The position numbers were made by a program, and so were the translations under genes. The notes below the pieces were generated by a model that saw nothing but the letters and a program-made list of their open reading frames with translations, was not told the origin of the DNA and ran no database searches. Positions 27,334-36,822 of a stretch of 64,000 nucleotides of DNA are shown in pieces. Position 1 is the stretch's first letter; each line of letters opens with the position of its first letter. Source of the DNA: JAJVID01 sp050247435 (GTDB lineage: Bacteria > Acidobacteriota > Blastocatellia > RBC074); the NCBI GenBank assembly GCA_050247435.1, contig JBFWUF010000004.1:62001-126000 (forward strand), given 5' to 3'.

Positions 27334-28335
27334 GTGCTAGCTTCGCCCGGCTTGTATCAATTGGCATTCGACAAAAATCAAAACGGAGATCAGAGCGGGG
27401 AAAACACCCGGCGCGCAACCCAACCGCGCGGCCTGGCGCGCACCTACGTCGAGTACGTCGCCGCGTGCGCGATCCTGAAAAGCGTCAGTCTGGCTCCACG
27501 ATCATTCGCGCTGAAAGCCGGGCAGGCGGTCGGCGCGCTTGCGCATGTCGTGTTGCCGCATCTGCGCCGTCACGCCGAGGTCAATCTGCGGCTGGCCTTT
27601 CCCGAACTCGACGAGCGCGAGCGCGCCCGGATCAGGCGCGGCGCATTCCGCAACCTCGGACGCCTGCTGGGCGAAATCAGCCAGTTCCCCCGGCTCAACC
27701 GCGAAAACATCTCCTCAATCGTCGCCTACGATGGACTTGAGAATTATCTGAACGCGGTGGCCGAAGGGCGCGGCGTGATCCTGCTGACCGGGCACATCGG
27801 CGCGTGGGAGTTGTCGGTTTACGCGCATTCGATCTATGGCCATCCGATGTCGTTTCTGGCGCGGCGCGTTGACAACCCGCTGGTCGAACGGCTGGCCGAA
27901 AACTATCGCTCGCGCTACGGCAATCGCAGCATTGATAAAAAAGGCTCGGTGCGCGAAATCCTGAAGACGCTGAAATCCGGCGGCGTCGTGGGCATTCTGG
28001 CCGACCTGAACGCCTCGCGCGAAGAGGGCGTGTTTGTTGATTTTTTCGGCGTCGAAGCCTGTACGACCGCCGGAGTGGCGACGCTGGCGATGCGCACGGG
28101 CGCGGTCGTCGTGCCCGGCTATTTGATCTGGGATGAAAGCGAGCGCATTCACCGCCTGCGCTTCGAGCCGCCGGTCGAGACGATCAACACCGGCAATCAG
28201 AAAGAGGATGTGGCCGCCAACACCGCGCGCTACACGAAAGTTCTGGAATCCATCATCCGCCGCCATCCCGACCAGTGGCTCTGGATTCACCGCCGCTGGC
28301 GCACGCGGCCCGAAGGCGAGCCTGAAATTTATTAA
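27334..28335 (+). CDS. Lysophospholipid / lipid A acyltransferase, LpxL-like
   Basis: A 333-residue member of the LpxL/HtrB/LpxM family that adds acyl chains to lipid A precursors at the inner membrane. The catalytic HX4E motif is LLTGHIGAWE (His154, Glu159). Further family blocks are RYGNRSIDKKGSVREIL, GVVGILADLNASREEGVFVDFFG and the C-terminal PDQWLWIHRRWRTRP. The start is uncertain: the frame begins at GTG 27334, and TTG 27352 is an alternative; homology starts near residue 34. It is the first gene of a tight operon with a GDT1-like gene (2-base gap) and lpxB. Confidence 0.88.
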   Translation: MLASPGLYQLAFDKNQNGDQSGENTRRATQPRGLARTYVEYVAACAILKSVSLAPRSFALKAGQAVGALAHVVLPHLRRHAEVNLRLAFPELDERERARIRRGAFRNLGRLLGEISQFPRLNRENISSIVAYDGLENYLNAVAEGRGVILLTGHIGAWELSVYAHSIYGHPMSFLARRVDNPLVERLAENYRSRYGNRSIDKKGSVREILKTLKSGGVVGILADLNASREEGVFVDFFGVEACTTAGVATLAMRTGAVVVPGYLIWDESERIHRLRFEPPVETINTGNQKEDVAANTARYTKVLESIIRRHPDQWLWIHRRWRTRPEGEPEIY

Positions 28336-28337
28336 AT

Positions 28338-28610
28338 ATGAACCTGAGAACTTTGCTGACGACGTTCGGATTGATCTTTATCGCCGAGATGGGCGACAAG
28401 ACGCAACTCGCCGCGATCACGTTGGCGGCGCAAACCAGACAGCCCTGGGCGGTGTTCATCGGCGCTTCGCTGGCGCTGGCTGCGGTTTCGCTGATCGGCG
28501 TTCTGGTCGGCAGCGTGTTGGCAAATTACATCAACGCTGAATACCTGCACAAAGCCGCCGCAATCGCCTTCATCGCCATCGGCGTGTTGATGCTCTGGGG
28601 GAAGATGTAA
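28338..28610 (+). CDS. TMEM165/GDT1 family protein, single-repeat form
   Basis: A 90-residue membrane protein with three hydrophobic segments and one copy of the family signature EMGDKTQLA (Glu17, Asp20, Lys21). The two-repeat relatives transport Mn2+ or Ca2+; half-size members must assemble as dimers to give the two signatures needed for a pore. It is placed in a lipid A operon, 2 bases after the acyltransferase stop and 1 base before the lpxB start, so it is translationally coupled. A role in metal supply to envelope glycosyltransferases is an inference. Confidence 0.85.
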   Translation: MNLRTLLTTFGLIFIAEMGDKTQLAAITLAAQTRQPWAVFIGASLALAAVSLIGVLVGSVLANYINAEYLHKAAAIAFIAIGVLMLWGKM

Positions 28611-28611
28611 C

Positions 28612-29757
<1,146 letters not shown>

Positions 29758-29758
29758 T

Positions 29759-29857
29759 CCTGGATACTCATCGCTTCCAGCGCGCTCTCGGCCAAAGACT
29801 TATTTCCTTTCAACAGACCTCTTGCCAATGGCACTCTGGAAGCGATGCGTACCAGGG
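29759..29857. repeat. Family G inverted repeat, intermediate copy
   Basis: The left arm starts CCTGGATACTCATCGC at 29759, and the right arm 29830-29857 ends AAGCGATGCGTACCAGG. The core CATCGCTTCCAG pairs perfectly with CTGGAAGCGATG. It lies directly after the lpxB stop codon and so could terminate the lipid A operon. The perfect copy is at 52631-52718. Confidence 0.7.
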
Positions 29858-29972
29858 GCGCGCTAAACTTTAACGCTACCCAAACCTTGCAATGCTAGGC
29901 GGCGGGCAGTAGATTAGCCCGCCGCAAACGAAACCCAGCATTACAATTCGATCTCAATCCGTCGGGAGGCTA

Positions 29973-31664
29973 ATGAACTGGACGCAGGTTTACGATCCCT
30001 TGAACTCCTGGCCGCTTTCGACACTGGTCGCGGCCATTCCCATTATCGTTCTGTTTTATCTTCTGGCCGTGCGCGGAACCAGGCCGCATTGGGCCGCGAT
30101 GATCAGCGGCGCCGTGGCGATCATCCTCGCGACATTTGTTTTCACAATGCCGCTGCCGATGTCGGCGATGAGTTTCGTCTTTGGCGCGGCGTTCGGATTG
30201 AAGATCGCGTGGATCGTGATCGCGGCGATCTTCCTTTACGACATCTCGGTTTTCACCGGCCAGTTCGAGATCATGAAAGACTCGGTCGCAGCGATCTCGC
30301 AAGACCGGCGGTTGCAGGCGCTGTTGATCGCTTTCGCGTTCGGCGCGTTTATCGAAGGCTGCGCGGGCTTCGGCGCGCCGGTAGCGATTTCCGGCGCGTT
30401 TATGATCGGCTTGGGCTTCGATCCGTTTTACGCGGCTGTTTTGAATTTGATCGCGAACACGGCGCCCGTCGCCTGGGGATCAATCGGCACGCCGATTCAC
30501 ACGCTGGCGGCGGTGACCGGGTTGAACGAATCCGATCTGAGCGCGATGACGGGGCGCATCCTTCCCTTCACCAGCGTCATCGTTCCGATCTGGCTGGTCA
30601 GGGTGATGTCGTCAACGCGCGCGACGCTGGAAGTTATGCCCGCGATCCTGGTCTGCGGCCTGTCGTTCGCGATCACGCAATTCCTCTGGTCGAACTATGT
30701 TGACAGCAACCTGGTTGACATCGCCTCAGCCGCCGCGTGCATCGTGGTAATGCTCGTCTTCCTGCGATTCTGGCAGCCGAAGAACATTTGGCGGTTCGAG
30801 AAAGACAAAGTCGCCGTGACGAGCGATCACAACCATACTCGCGCGCAGATCGCCAAAGCCTGGATGCCGTTTGCGATCCTGACGATCTTCGTTCTGCTTT
30901 GGGGATTGCCTTCGATCAAAAACACGCTCAACCGCGCGACTACGCCTTCGTTCGCCGTCACGATGCCCGACGGCAAGCCGCGACCTGGGCCTCCGGGCTG
31001 GGACGTGCCGTTGTTGCACGGCCAGGTTTACCGCGACAAACCCATAGTCGCCGACCGCGCGCCCGAAGCCGCACGATACGATTTCAACTGGTTGACGATG
31101 ACGGGCACCGCTGCGTTTCTGGCCGCGATTGTTTCGGGACTGCTGCTGGGCTTGAGTCCCGCCCAACTGCTCGGGGTTTTCGGCGGCACATTGAAGCGAA
31201 TGCGATTCGCCGTGCTCGCCATCGCCTGCATGCTCGGACTCGGATTCGTCACGCGGTATTCGGGGATGGACGCGGTGCTGGGCCTGGCGTTCACGCGCAC
31301 CGGCTGGCTCTTCCCGTTCTTCGGAACTTTCCTCGGCTGGCTGGGCGTCGCGCTCACCGGCAGCGACACTTCATCGAACGCGCTCTTCGGCAGTTTGCAG
31401 CGAATCACCGCTCAACAGTTGAACATTGATCCGATCCTGATGGCTTCGGCCAACAGCGCCGGAGGCGTGATGGGCAAGATGGTTGACGCGCAATCAATCG
31501 TCGTGGCCACGGCGGCCACCAATCAGGTCGGCAGCGAAGGCAAGATTCTGCGCGCCGTCGTCTGGCACAGCATCGCGCTCGCGGCGATTGTCGGATTGAT
31601 CGTGATGCTGTTCGCTTACGTTTTCAAATCGGCTGTTCCGCACGGGCTGGATTTCGTGAAGTGA
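29973..31664 (+). CDS. lldP: L-lactate permease
   Basis: A 563-residue inner-membrane permease of the LctP/LldP family with about 13 hydrophobic segments. Conserved blocks are EGCAGFGAPVAISGAFMIGLGF, NTAPVAWGSIGTPI, TRYSGMDAVLGLAFTRTGWLFPFFGTFLGWLGVALTGSDTSSNALFG and ANSAGGVMGKMVDAQSIVVA. It takes up lactate or glycolate with protons. A lactate dehydrogenase is not present in the window. GGGAGG precedes the ATG by a short spacer. Family assignment is firm; lactate versus glycolate cannot be separated by sequence. It stands alone, downstream of the lpxB repeat. Confidence 0.95.
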   Translation: MNWTQVYDPLNSWPLSTLVAAIPIIVLFYLLAVRGTRPHWAAMISGAVAIILATFVFTMPLPMSAMSFVFGAAFGLKIAWIVIAAIFLYDISVFTGQFEIMKDSVAAISQDRRLQALLIAFAFGAFIEGCAGFGAPVAISGAFMIGLGFDPFYAAVLNLIANTAPVAWGSIGTPIHTLAAVTGLNESDLSAMTGRILPFTSVIVPIWLVRVMSSTRATLEVMPAILVCGLSFAITQFLWSNYVDSNLVDIASAAACIVVMLVFLRFWQPKNIWRFEKDKVAVTSDHNHTRAQIAKAWMPFAILTIFVLLWGLPSIKNTLNRATTPSFAVTMPDGKPRPGPPGWDVPLLHGQVYRDKPIVADRAPEAARYDFNWLTMTGTAAFLAAIVSGLLLGLSPAQLLGVFGGTLKRMRFAVLAIACMLGLGFVTRYSGMDAVLGLAFTRTGWLFPFFGTFLGWLGVALTGSDTSSNALFGSLQRITAQQLNIDPILMASANSAGGVMGKMVDAQSIVVATAATNQVGSEGKILRAVVWHSIALAAIVGLIVMLFAYVFKSAVPHGLDFVK

Positions 31665-31846
31665 AGAGATAAAGCGCGAAGATGTGGTTGATCATGGTTT
31701 GGTTCTCCTATGCGGACTGATTGAGTTGATGACTCCGCGCAGGCGCCGCGCGCAACTCCTGGCGTTGACGGCGGCGCCCTGCGAATTCCCATCTCCCGCG
31801 AGCTTACGGGCAACTGCTGTTGACCATGTAAGACACGCCGCTTGAA

Positions 31847-34800
31847 TCACGGACACCCAATTGAGGTCGTCCACACGTTGACCGGCCTCAACACCCCGTC
31901 CGGCCCGCGCAAGTACCAGATCGCCAGATTGGAGCCACGGCTTCTCGAGAAAGTCACGCTGAAGGCGTTGTTCACGCGCCCTGGCTGGAAGACCGTCGCC
32001 TGGCCGCGATTCCGACTGCCGGGCGTGAAGTAGTTTTTCGACCCAACGGGAATCGCCGCCGCCGCCCCTGTCGAGTTGTCGTACCCGAACCGCGCCGTCC
32101 ACGAGCCGTTCTGGTTGCGCTGCACACATTCCAGGATCGGGACGACCGTCGCCGGGATCGTCAACGTGTAGCTGCGCGTGGCCTCGCACTCCGAGTTGTT
32201 CTTCTTCGCCTTGATCGTGAAGTTGTATACACCGGGCGTGGCAGGCAAACCCGCGATGGATGTGATGCCGAACACGGTTACCAGTTGCAACCCCGGCGGA
32301 ATCTGACCTGCGGAGACACTGAACGTGTAATTGCCGAATGGCGTAGCCGAGAGAATCCGGGCATACGGCACGCCGACGTAAGGCTGCGGCAGCGTGGCCG
32401 GGTTGACGATGATGCCGCAGGTGTCGGCGGCCACTGTCAGCGTGAAGGTCTTGGTGGTCATCGCGCCGCAATCGTCGGTCGCTTTGACCGAGACCAGGAA
32501 GCCGCCCACGGGGCCCGCGCCCGAGATCGAGACGACGCCCGTTGTGGGATTGACCGTCGCCGCGCCGGTGAAGCCCGGCGCCGTGACTGTGACGCTGCTG
32601 ATCGAGATGTTGTCAGAAGGCGGGCTGGCGGGCGTAATGGTCGCGCTGCCGCCTACTGTGACTGTGGTGTTCAGATAATCGCCGAGCGCCGGAGGCGTGT
32701 TGGCAGTCACGTTGACGGTCAGCGTGGCGTTGGCAGCGTCCCCCTGGTTGTCGGTCACGGTCAACGTGAAGGTGGCGTTGCTCGCCGTGCAGTCGGCGAC
32801 GACGTTGGCCGCCACGGCGCCCGAAGCGTCAACGCTGATGCCGGAGATTGTTACGCCGTTGGATGTCGCGATCGGGCCGCCGTCCACTGTCACCGTCAAC
32901 GTATCGAGCGGTTGATCGGCGTCATTGGCGGTCGCGATCTGCGAGCTTGAAGCCGCCGCGCCCTGCTGGCGAGTGATGGCGGCGGGCGTGATCAGCGGCG
33001 GGCTGTTGAGAACCGGGTTATCGAGGACGAAGACGTAGGCTGAGCCGGAATCGCTGCCCGCATCATCATCAAACGACGCGCCTATGACGATGGTCTCCCC
33101 GCCAATCGCCGCCGAAGAGCCAAAACTGTCCCCGGCTGCCGCATCGCTGGCGGTGAGCTTCTGCTGCTGGCTCCACACTGCCCCCGTCCGCACAAAGACG
33201 TAGGCTGAGCCGGAACCAAAGCCCGCATCAGCATCCTGCAGCGCGCTAACGACGACCGTCTCACCGCTGATTCCAACCGAATAGCCGAAATTGTCATTGC
33301 CTGCCGCATCGCTGGCGGTGAGCTTCTGCTGCTGGCTCCACACTGCCCCCGTCCGCACAAAGACGTAGGCTGAGCCGGAATTGCCGCCCGCATCATCATC
33401 AAACTGTGCGCCCACGACGATGGTTTCCGCGTCAATCGCCAGCGCAGAGCCGAACGAGTCCCCGGCCCCCGCATCGCTGGCGGTGAGCTTCTGTTGCTGA
33501 CTCCACACCGTCCCGGTGCGCACAAAGACGTAGGCTGAGCCGGAACTGCCGCCCGCATTATCATCAAACGGCGCGCCAACGACGACCGTCTCACCGCTGA
33601 TCCCCACCTCATTGCCGAAATTGTCATTGCCTGCCGCATCGCTGGCGGTGAGCTTCTGCTGCTGGCTCCACACTGCCCCCGTCCGCATAAAGACGTAGGC
33701 TGAGCCGGAATTGCCGCCCGCATCATCATCAAACAGCGCGCCTACGACAATTGTCTCCCCACTGATCCCCACCGACCAGCCAAACCAGTCATCGGCCGCC
33801 GCATCGCTGGCGGTGAGCTTCTGTTGCTGGCTCCATACCGTCCCCGTCCGCGCAAAGACGTAGGCTGAGCCGGAACTGCCGCCCGCATCATCATCATTTG
33901 GCGCGCCCACGACGATGGTCTCCGCGTCAATCCCCACCGACCAGCCGAACCGGTCACCGCCTGCCGCATCGCTGGCGGTGAGCTTCTGTTGCTGGCTCCA
34001 CACCGTCCCGGTGCGCACAAAGACGTAGGCTGAGCCGGAATTGCCGCCCGCATTATCATCAAACGGCGCGCCAACAACGGCCGTCTCACCGCTGATCGCT
34101 ATCGCAGCGCCGAAACGGTCCCCGGCTTGCGCATCGCTGGCGGTAGCTTTGGCCTGCTGCGCCCAGGTTCTTGGACCGGCGAAGGCGAAAACATAAGCCG
34201 AGCCGGAAGAGCCGCCCGCATCATCATCCAACGACGCGCCAACGACGATGGCTTCTCCGCTGATTCCCACCGAAATGCCGAGCCGGTCCCCGCCTGCCGC
34301 ATCACTGGCGGTGAGCTTCTGCTGCTGGCTCCACACCGTTCCCGCCCTCACAAAGGCGTAGGCCGAGCCGGAATTGCTGCTCGCATCATCATCCAAGTGC
34401 GCGCCAACGACGACTGTCTCCCCGCTGATCCCCACCGACCAGCCGAACAGGTCTCCGGCTGCCGCGTCACCGGCGGTCAGCTTCTGTTGCTCGCTCCACA
34501 CCGTCCCTGTTCGCACAAAGACGTAGGCCGAGCCGGAATCGCCGCCCGCATCATCATTCTCCGGCGAGCCAACGACGATGGTCTCCGCGTCAATCGCTAC
34601 CACAGAGCCGAACCGGTCCCCGGCTGCCGCATCGCCGGCGGTGAGCTTCGCTTGCTGGCTCCACGCCGTCCCGGCGCGCACGAAAACATAGGCCGAGCCT
34701 TGATCAATGCCGCCCGCATCATCATCCAACCACGCGCTAACGACGATGGTCTCCCCGTTGATCGCCACCGAATAGCCGAACAAGTCCTCGGCTGCCGCAT

Positions 34801-35620
34801 CACCGGCGGTGAGTTTCTGTTGCTGGCTCCACGTCGTCCCCGTCCGCACAAAGACATAGGCCGAGCCGGAATTGCTGCCCGCATCATTATCCAAATACGC
34901 GCCAACGACGATGGTCTCCCCGCTGATCCCCACTGAACCGCCGAAATCGTCCTGGGCTGCCGCATCGCTGGCAGTGAGCTTCTGTTGCTCGCTCCATACC
35001 GTCCCCGTCCGCTTAAAGACATAGGCTGAGCCGGAAAAGACGCCCGCGGGATTGTCAAACGGCGCGCCCACGACGATGGTCTCCCCGTTGATCGCGACCG
35101 AAGAGCCGAACTGGTCCCCGCCTTGCGCATCACTGGCGGTGAGCTTCTGCTGCTGGCTCCACAGCGTCCCCGTCCGCACAAAGACGTATACCGAGCCGGA
35201 ATTGCCGCCCGCATCATCATCCCCCAGCGAGCCAACGACGGCCGTCTCTCCACTGATCGCCACCGCGCTGCCGAAATTGTCCCCGGCTGCCGCGTCACTG
35301 GCGGTGAGCTTCGCTTGCTGGCTGTTGATCGAGTAGCGCGCCGCGCGCATGGCTTCGCCGAGCGAAGCGTAAAGCCCCTGTCGCTCGAGATATTCCCTGG
35401 CCGCCGCGCCCTGCAAAGTGGGCAGGGAACCCGCGGAATCAGTGGTTATTTTGTCGCTGGCGGCGGGGCTGGCGGCGGGCGAGCCGATGCTTTTGTCTGC
35501 CTTGACCGCCGGCAGCGGCCAATCAGCTATGAGGCCGGCTATGAGGCCGGCGATGAGTATTGAAGCCAGCGCGCAGGACAGCGCCAGAGCCGGTTGCGAG
35601 CGTTTGGATGGTTTTTGCAT
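31847..35620 (-). CDS. Secreted FG-GAP repeat protein with Ig-like domains
   Basis: A large secreted protein of 1257 residues. The ATG at 35620 follows AAGGAG, and the longer frame to 35782 is rejected. A signal or anchor segment (LALSCALASILIAGLIAGLI) is followed by 14 repeats of about 54 residues from about residue 98 to 867. Each repeat has the form QQKLTASDAAAGDNFG then VAISGETIVVGAP then DDDAGGNSGSAYVFVRTG, an FG-GAP-like beta-propeller blade with an Asp-rich calcium loop. Then come cadherin/Ig-like repeats (about 880-1060), a putative Ig domain (PYVGVPYARILSATPFGNYTFSVSAG), and a C-terminal domain I do not recognise. Likely an extracellular adhesin or matrix protein. The receiver gene lies 37 bases upstream on the same strand. 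Confidence 0.85.
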   Translation of the reverse strand: MQKPSKRSQPALALSCALASILIAGLIAGLIADWPLPAVKADKSIGSPAASPAASDKITTDSAGSLPTLQGAAAREYLERQGLYASLGEAMRAARYSINSQQAKLTASDAAAGDNFGSAVAISGETAVVGSLGDDDAGGNSGSVYVFVRTGTLWSQQQKLTASDAQGGDQFGSSVAINGETIVVGAPFDNPAGVFSGSAYVFKRTGTVWSEQQKLTASDAAAQDDFGGSVGISGETIVVGAYLDNDAGSNSGSAYVFVRTGTTWSQQQKLTAGDAAAEDLFGYSVAINGETIVVSAWLDDDAGGIDQGSAYVFVRAGTAWSQQAKLTAGDAAAGDRFGSVVAIDAETIVVGSPENDDAGGDSGSAYVFVRTGTVWSEQQKLTAGDAAAGDLFGWSVGISGETVVVGAHLDDDASSNSGSAYAFVRAGTVWSQQQKLTASDAAGGDRLGISVGISGEAIVVGASLDDDAGGSSGSAYVFAFAGPRTWAQQAKATASDAQAGDRFGAAIAISGETAVVGAPFDDNAGGNSGSAYVFVRTGTVWSQQQKLTASDAAGGDRFGWSVGIDAETIVVGAPNDDDAGGSSGSAYVFARTGTVWSQQQKLTASDAAADDWFGWSVGISGETIVVGALFDDDAGGNSGSAYVFMRTGAVWSQQQKLTASDAAGNDNFGNEVGISGETVVVGAPFDDNAGGSSGSAYVFVRTGTVWSQQQKLTASDAGAGDSFGSALAIDAETIVVGAQFDDDAGGNSGSAYVFVRTGAVWSQQQKLTASDAAGNDNFGYSVGISGETVVVSALQDADAGFGSGSAYVFVRTGAVWSQQQKLTASDAAAGDSFGSSAAIGGETIVIGASFDDDAGSDSGSAYVFVLDNPVLNSPPLITPAAITRQQGAAASSSQIATANDADQPLDTLTVTVDGGPIATSNGVTISGISVDASGAVAANVVADCTASNATFTLTVTDNQGDAANATLTVNVTANTPPALGDYLNTTVTVGGSATITPASPPSDNISISSVTVTAPGFTGAATVNPTTGVVSISGAGPVGGFLVSVKATDDCGAMTTKTFTLTVAADTCGIIVNPATLPQPYVGVPYARILSATPFGNYTFSVSAGQIPPGLQLVTVFGITSIAGLPATPGVYNFTIKAKKNNSECEATRSYTLTIPATVVPILECVQRNQNGSWTARFGYDNSTGAAAAIPVGSKNYFTPGSRNRGQATVFQPGRVNNAFSVTFSRSRGSNLAIWYLRGPDGVLRPVNVWTTSIGCP
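33020..35325 (-). repeat. Array of 14 tandem FG-GAP repeat units, about 165 bp each
   Basis: Near-identical 162-168 base units in frame within the gene at 31847-35620. Units 8-13 (the C-terminal half of the array) are more alike than units 1-7, which suggests recent amplification or gene conversion. Such arrays change copy number by recombination and are prone to misassembly. Confidence 0.9.
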
Positions 35621-35657
35621 TGGGATTCTCCTTTTCGAGCGTCGTTTATGAATGGGT

Positions 35658-36014
35658 TCAAGCCGCGGCGCTGATGAGCGCGCGCAGTTCCGATAAATTC
35701 TCTTTCGGCGCGAAGCCGCAGGCGCCTTCCCGGAAAGCGGCGGCGCGCATTTCTTCGTCGTTGTGCCGGGTGACGATGACAACGCGGGCTTCCGGATGGG
35801 CGGCGCGGAGTTGGCGCGTCGCCGTCAGTCCGTCCATTCCCGGCATCTCGATGTCCATCAGCACCAGGTCACCCCCTCCGAAGTGATGCCGCTCGTAAGC
35901 CGCCAACGCCTCCGCGCCGTCCGAGCATTCCTCGATGCGCTCGGCCAGATCGCTGGTCAGGCGCCGAATCAACTGGCGCATCGCGGCGTTGTCATCAACT
36001 ATCAGCAGCATCAT
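35658..36014 (-). CDS. Stand-alone response-regulator receiver protein
   Basis: A 118-residue CheY-like protein made only of a REC domain. The acidic pocket is LLIVDDN, the phospho-acceptor lies in VLMDIEMPGMDG, the switch Thr in VVIVTRH and the conserved Lys in GFAPKE. There is no output domain, so it acts as a phosphorelay intermediate or by binding another protein. It lies between the NarL-type regulator (stop 36169) and the FG-GAP protein gene. A dyad with two TACCTAT half-sites is in its upstream gap. Confidence 0.92.
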   Translation of the reverse strand: MMLLIVDDNAAMRQLIRRLTSDLAERIEECSDGAEALAAYERHHFGGGDLVLMDIEMPGMDGLTATRQLRAAHPEARVVIVTRHNDEEMRAAAFREGACGFAPKENLSELRALISAAA

Positions 36015-36129
36015 TTCTCCGCAGCCTTCTGTTTCAGTGAATCGTTCGTCGCGGCGTTGTGGCCAGCGATGGGCGGGAGTATGGAAGAGGGCGGGCGACG
36101 CGCGCGTCGGCGAGCTTGCCTATTTCGAT

Positions 36130-36147
36130 ATAGGTAAGGTTACCTAT
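36130..36147. promoter_or_regulatory. Dyad ATAGGTAAGGTTACCTAT, candidate operator
   Basis: Two perfect 8-base half-sites (ATAGGTAA and TTACCTAT) around GG, followed on the plus strand by T residues. The half-sites match the TACYYMT heptamer bound by NarL-family regulators, but in head-to-head rather than the usual tail-to-tail order. It lies between the NarL-type regulator gene and the receiver/FG-GAP genes, so it could control the latter two. A terminator role is also possible on the plus strand, where no gene is present. Confidence 0.4.
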
Positions 36148-36168
36148 TTTTACGCGCCCAAGGAGTTG

Positions 36169-36822
36169 TCAGGAAAGCTCGGTTTTGTGGGCGATGGCGA
36201 ATTTGAGCAGCGCGTTGATTCCGTGCAGATCGAGTTTGGCGCAGATGTTGGCCCGGTGGTGATCCACGGTGCGAGGGCTGATGAAAAGTTCGGCGGCGAT
36301 CTCTTTGGTGGTTTTGTGTTCGGCGATCAGGCTCAGCACGCGCCGCTCGGCGGGCGTCAGGTCGTTGAGGCTGGGTTTGTGTTCAACCAGTTCGGCGCGG
36401 CGGCGGGCGCGGCGTAGCAGGTAGCCGGAAAGTTGCGGGCTGATGAAATCTTCGGCGGCGGCGGCGGCGCGAATGGCGTTGACGATGTCGGTGACGGCGG
36501 AATCTTTGATCACGTACCCCTTGACGCCCAGATTCATCGCCTCGTTGAAGGCGTCCTCGTCTTTGTGCATGGTCAGGAAGATGACCGCAACCGCCAGCCG
36601 CTTTTCGCTGAGCGCGCGCACGACTTGAAAGCCATCGAGTTTGGGCATGTCCACGTCAAGCACCACGACATCGGGGCGGCAGGCTTCAATTGCGGTGAGC
36701 GCCTCAGCGCCGTCGCCGGCTTCGGCTAGGACGCGTAACGCCGCATCACGTTCGATCACGCGGCGCAAGCCTTCGCGGTAGATGGGATGGTCGTCGGCAA
36801 TGACGATGCGAATTTCATTCAT
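36169..36822 (-). CDS. NarL/LuxR-type response regulator
   Basis: A 217-residue two-component regulator. The receiver domain spans residues 1-120: acidic pocket IADDHPIYREG, phospho-acceptor Asp in VVLDVDMPKLDG, switch Thr in IFLTMHKDED and Lys in GYVIKDS. The GerE/LuxR helix-turn-helix covers about residues 150-210: LTPAERRVLSLIAEHKTTKEIA then SPRTVDHHRANICAKL. Its start codon overlaps the stop of the sensor kinase gene by 8 bases, which shows they are a cognate pair. The likely target is the downstream receiver/FG-GAP unit or its own operon; this is inferred from position. Confidence 0.95.
   Translation of the reverse strand: MNEIRIVIADDHPIYREGLRRVIERDAALRVLAEAGDGAEALTAIEACRPDVVVLDVDMPKLDGFQVVRALSEKRLAVAVIFLTMHKDEDAFNEAMNLGVKGYVIKDSAVTDIVNAIRAAAAAEDFISPQLSGYLLRRARRRAELVEHKPSLNDLTPAERRVLSLIAEHKTTKEIAAELFISPRTVDHHRANICAKLDLHGINALLKFAIAHKTELS

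Noticed and set aside
33020..35325. Possible CRISPR-like array of regular repeats
   Set aside because: Repeats are about 165 bases, translated in frame as FG-GAP units with no unique spacers; not a CRISPR array.
36130..36147. Rho-independent terminator reading of the dyad
   Set aside because: The T run is on the plus strand, where no gene precedes it; an operator is more consistent with its place, though unproven.
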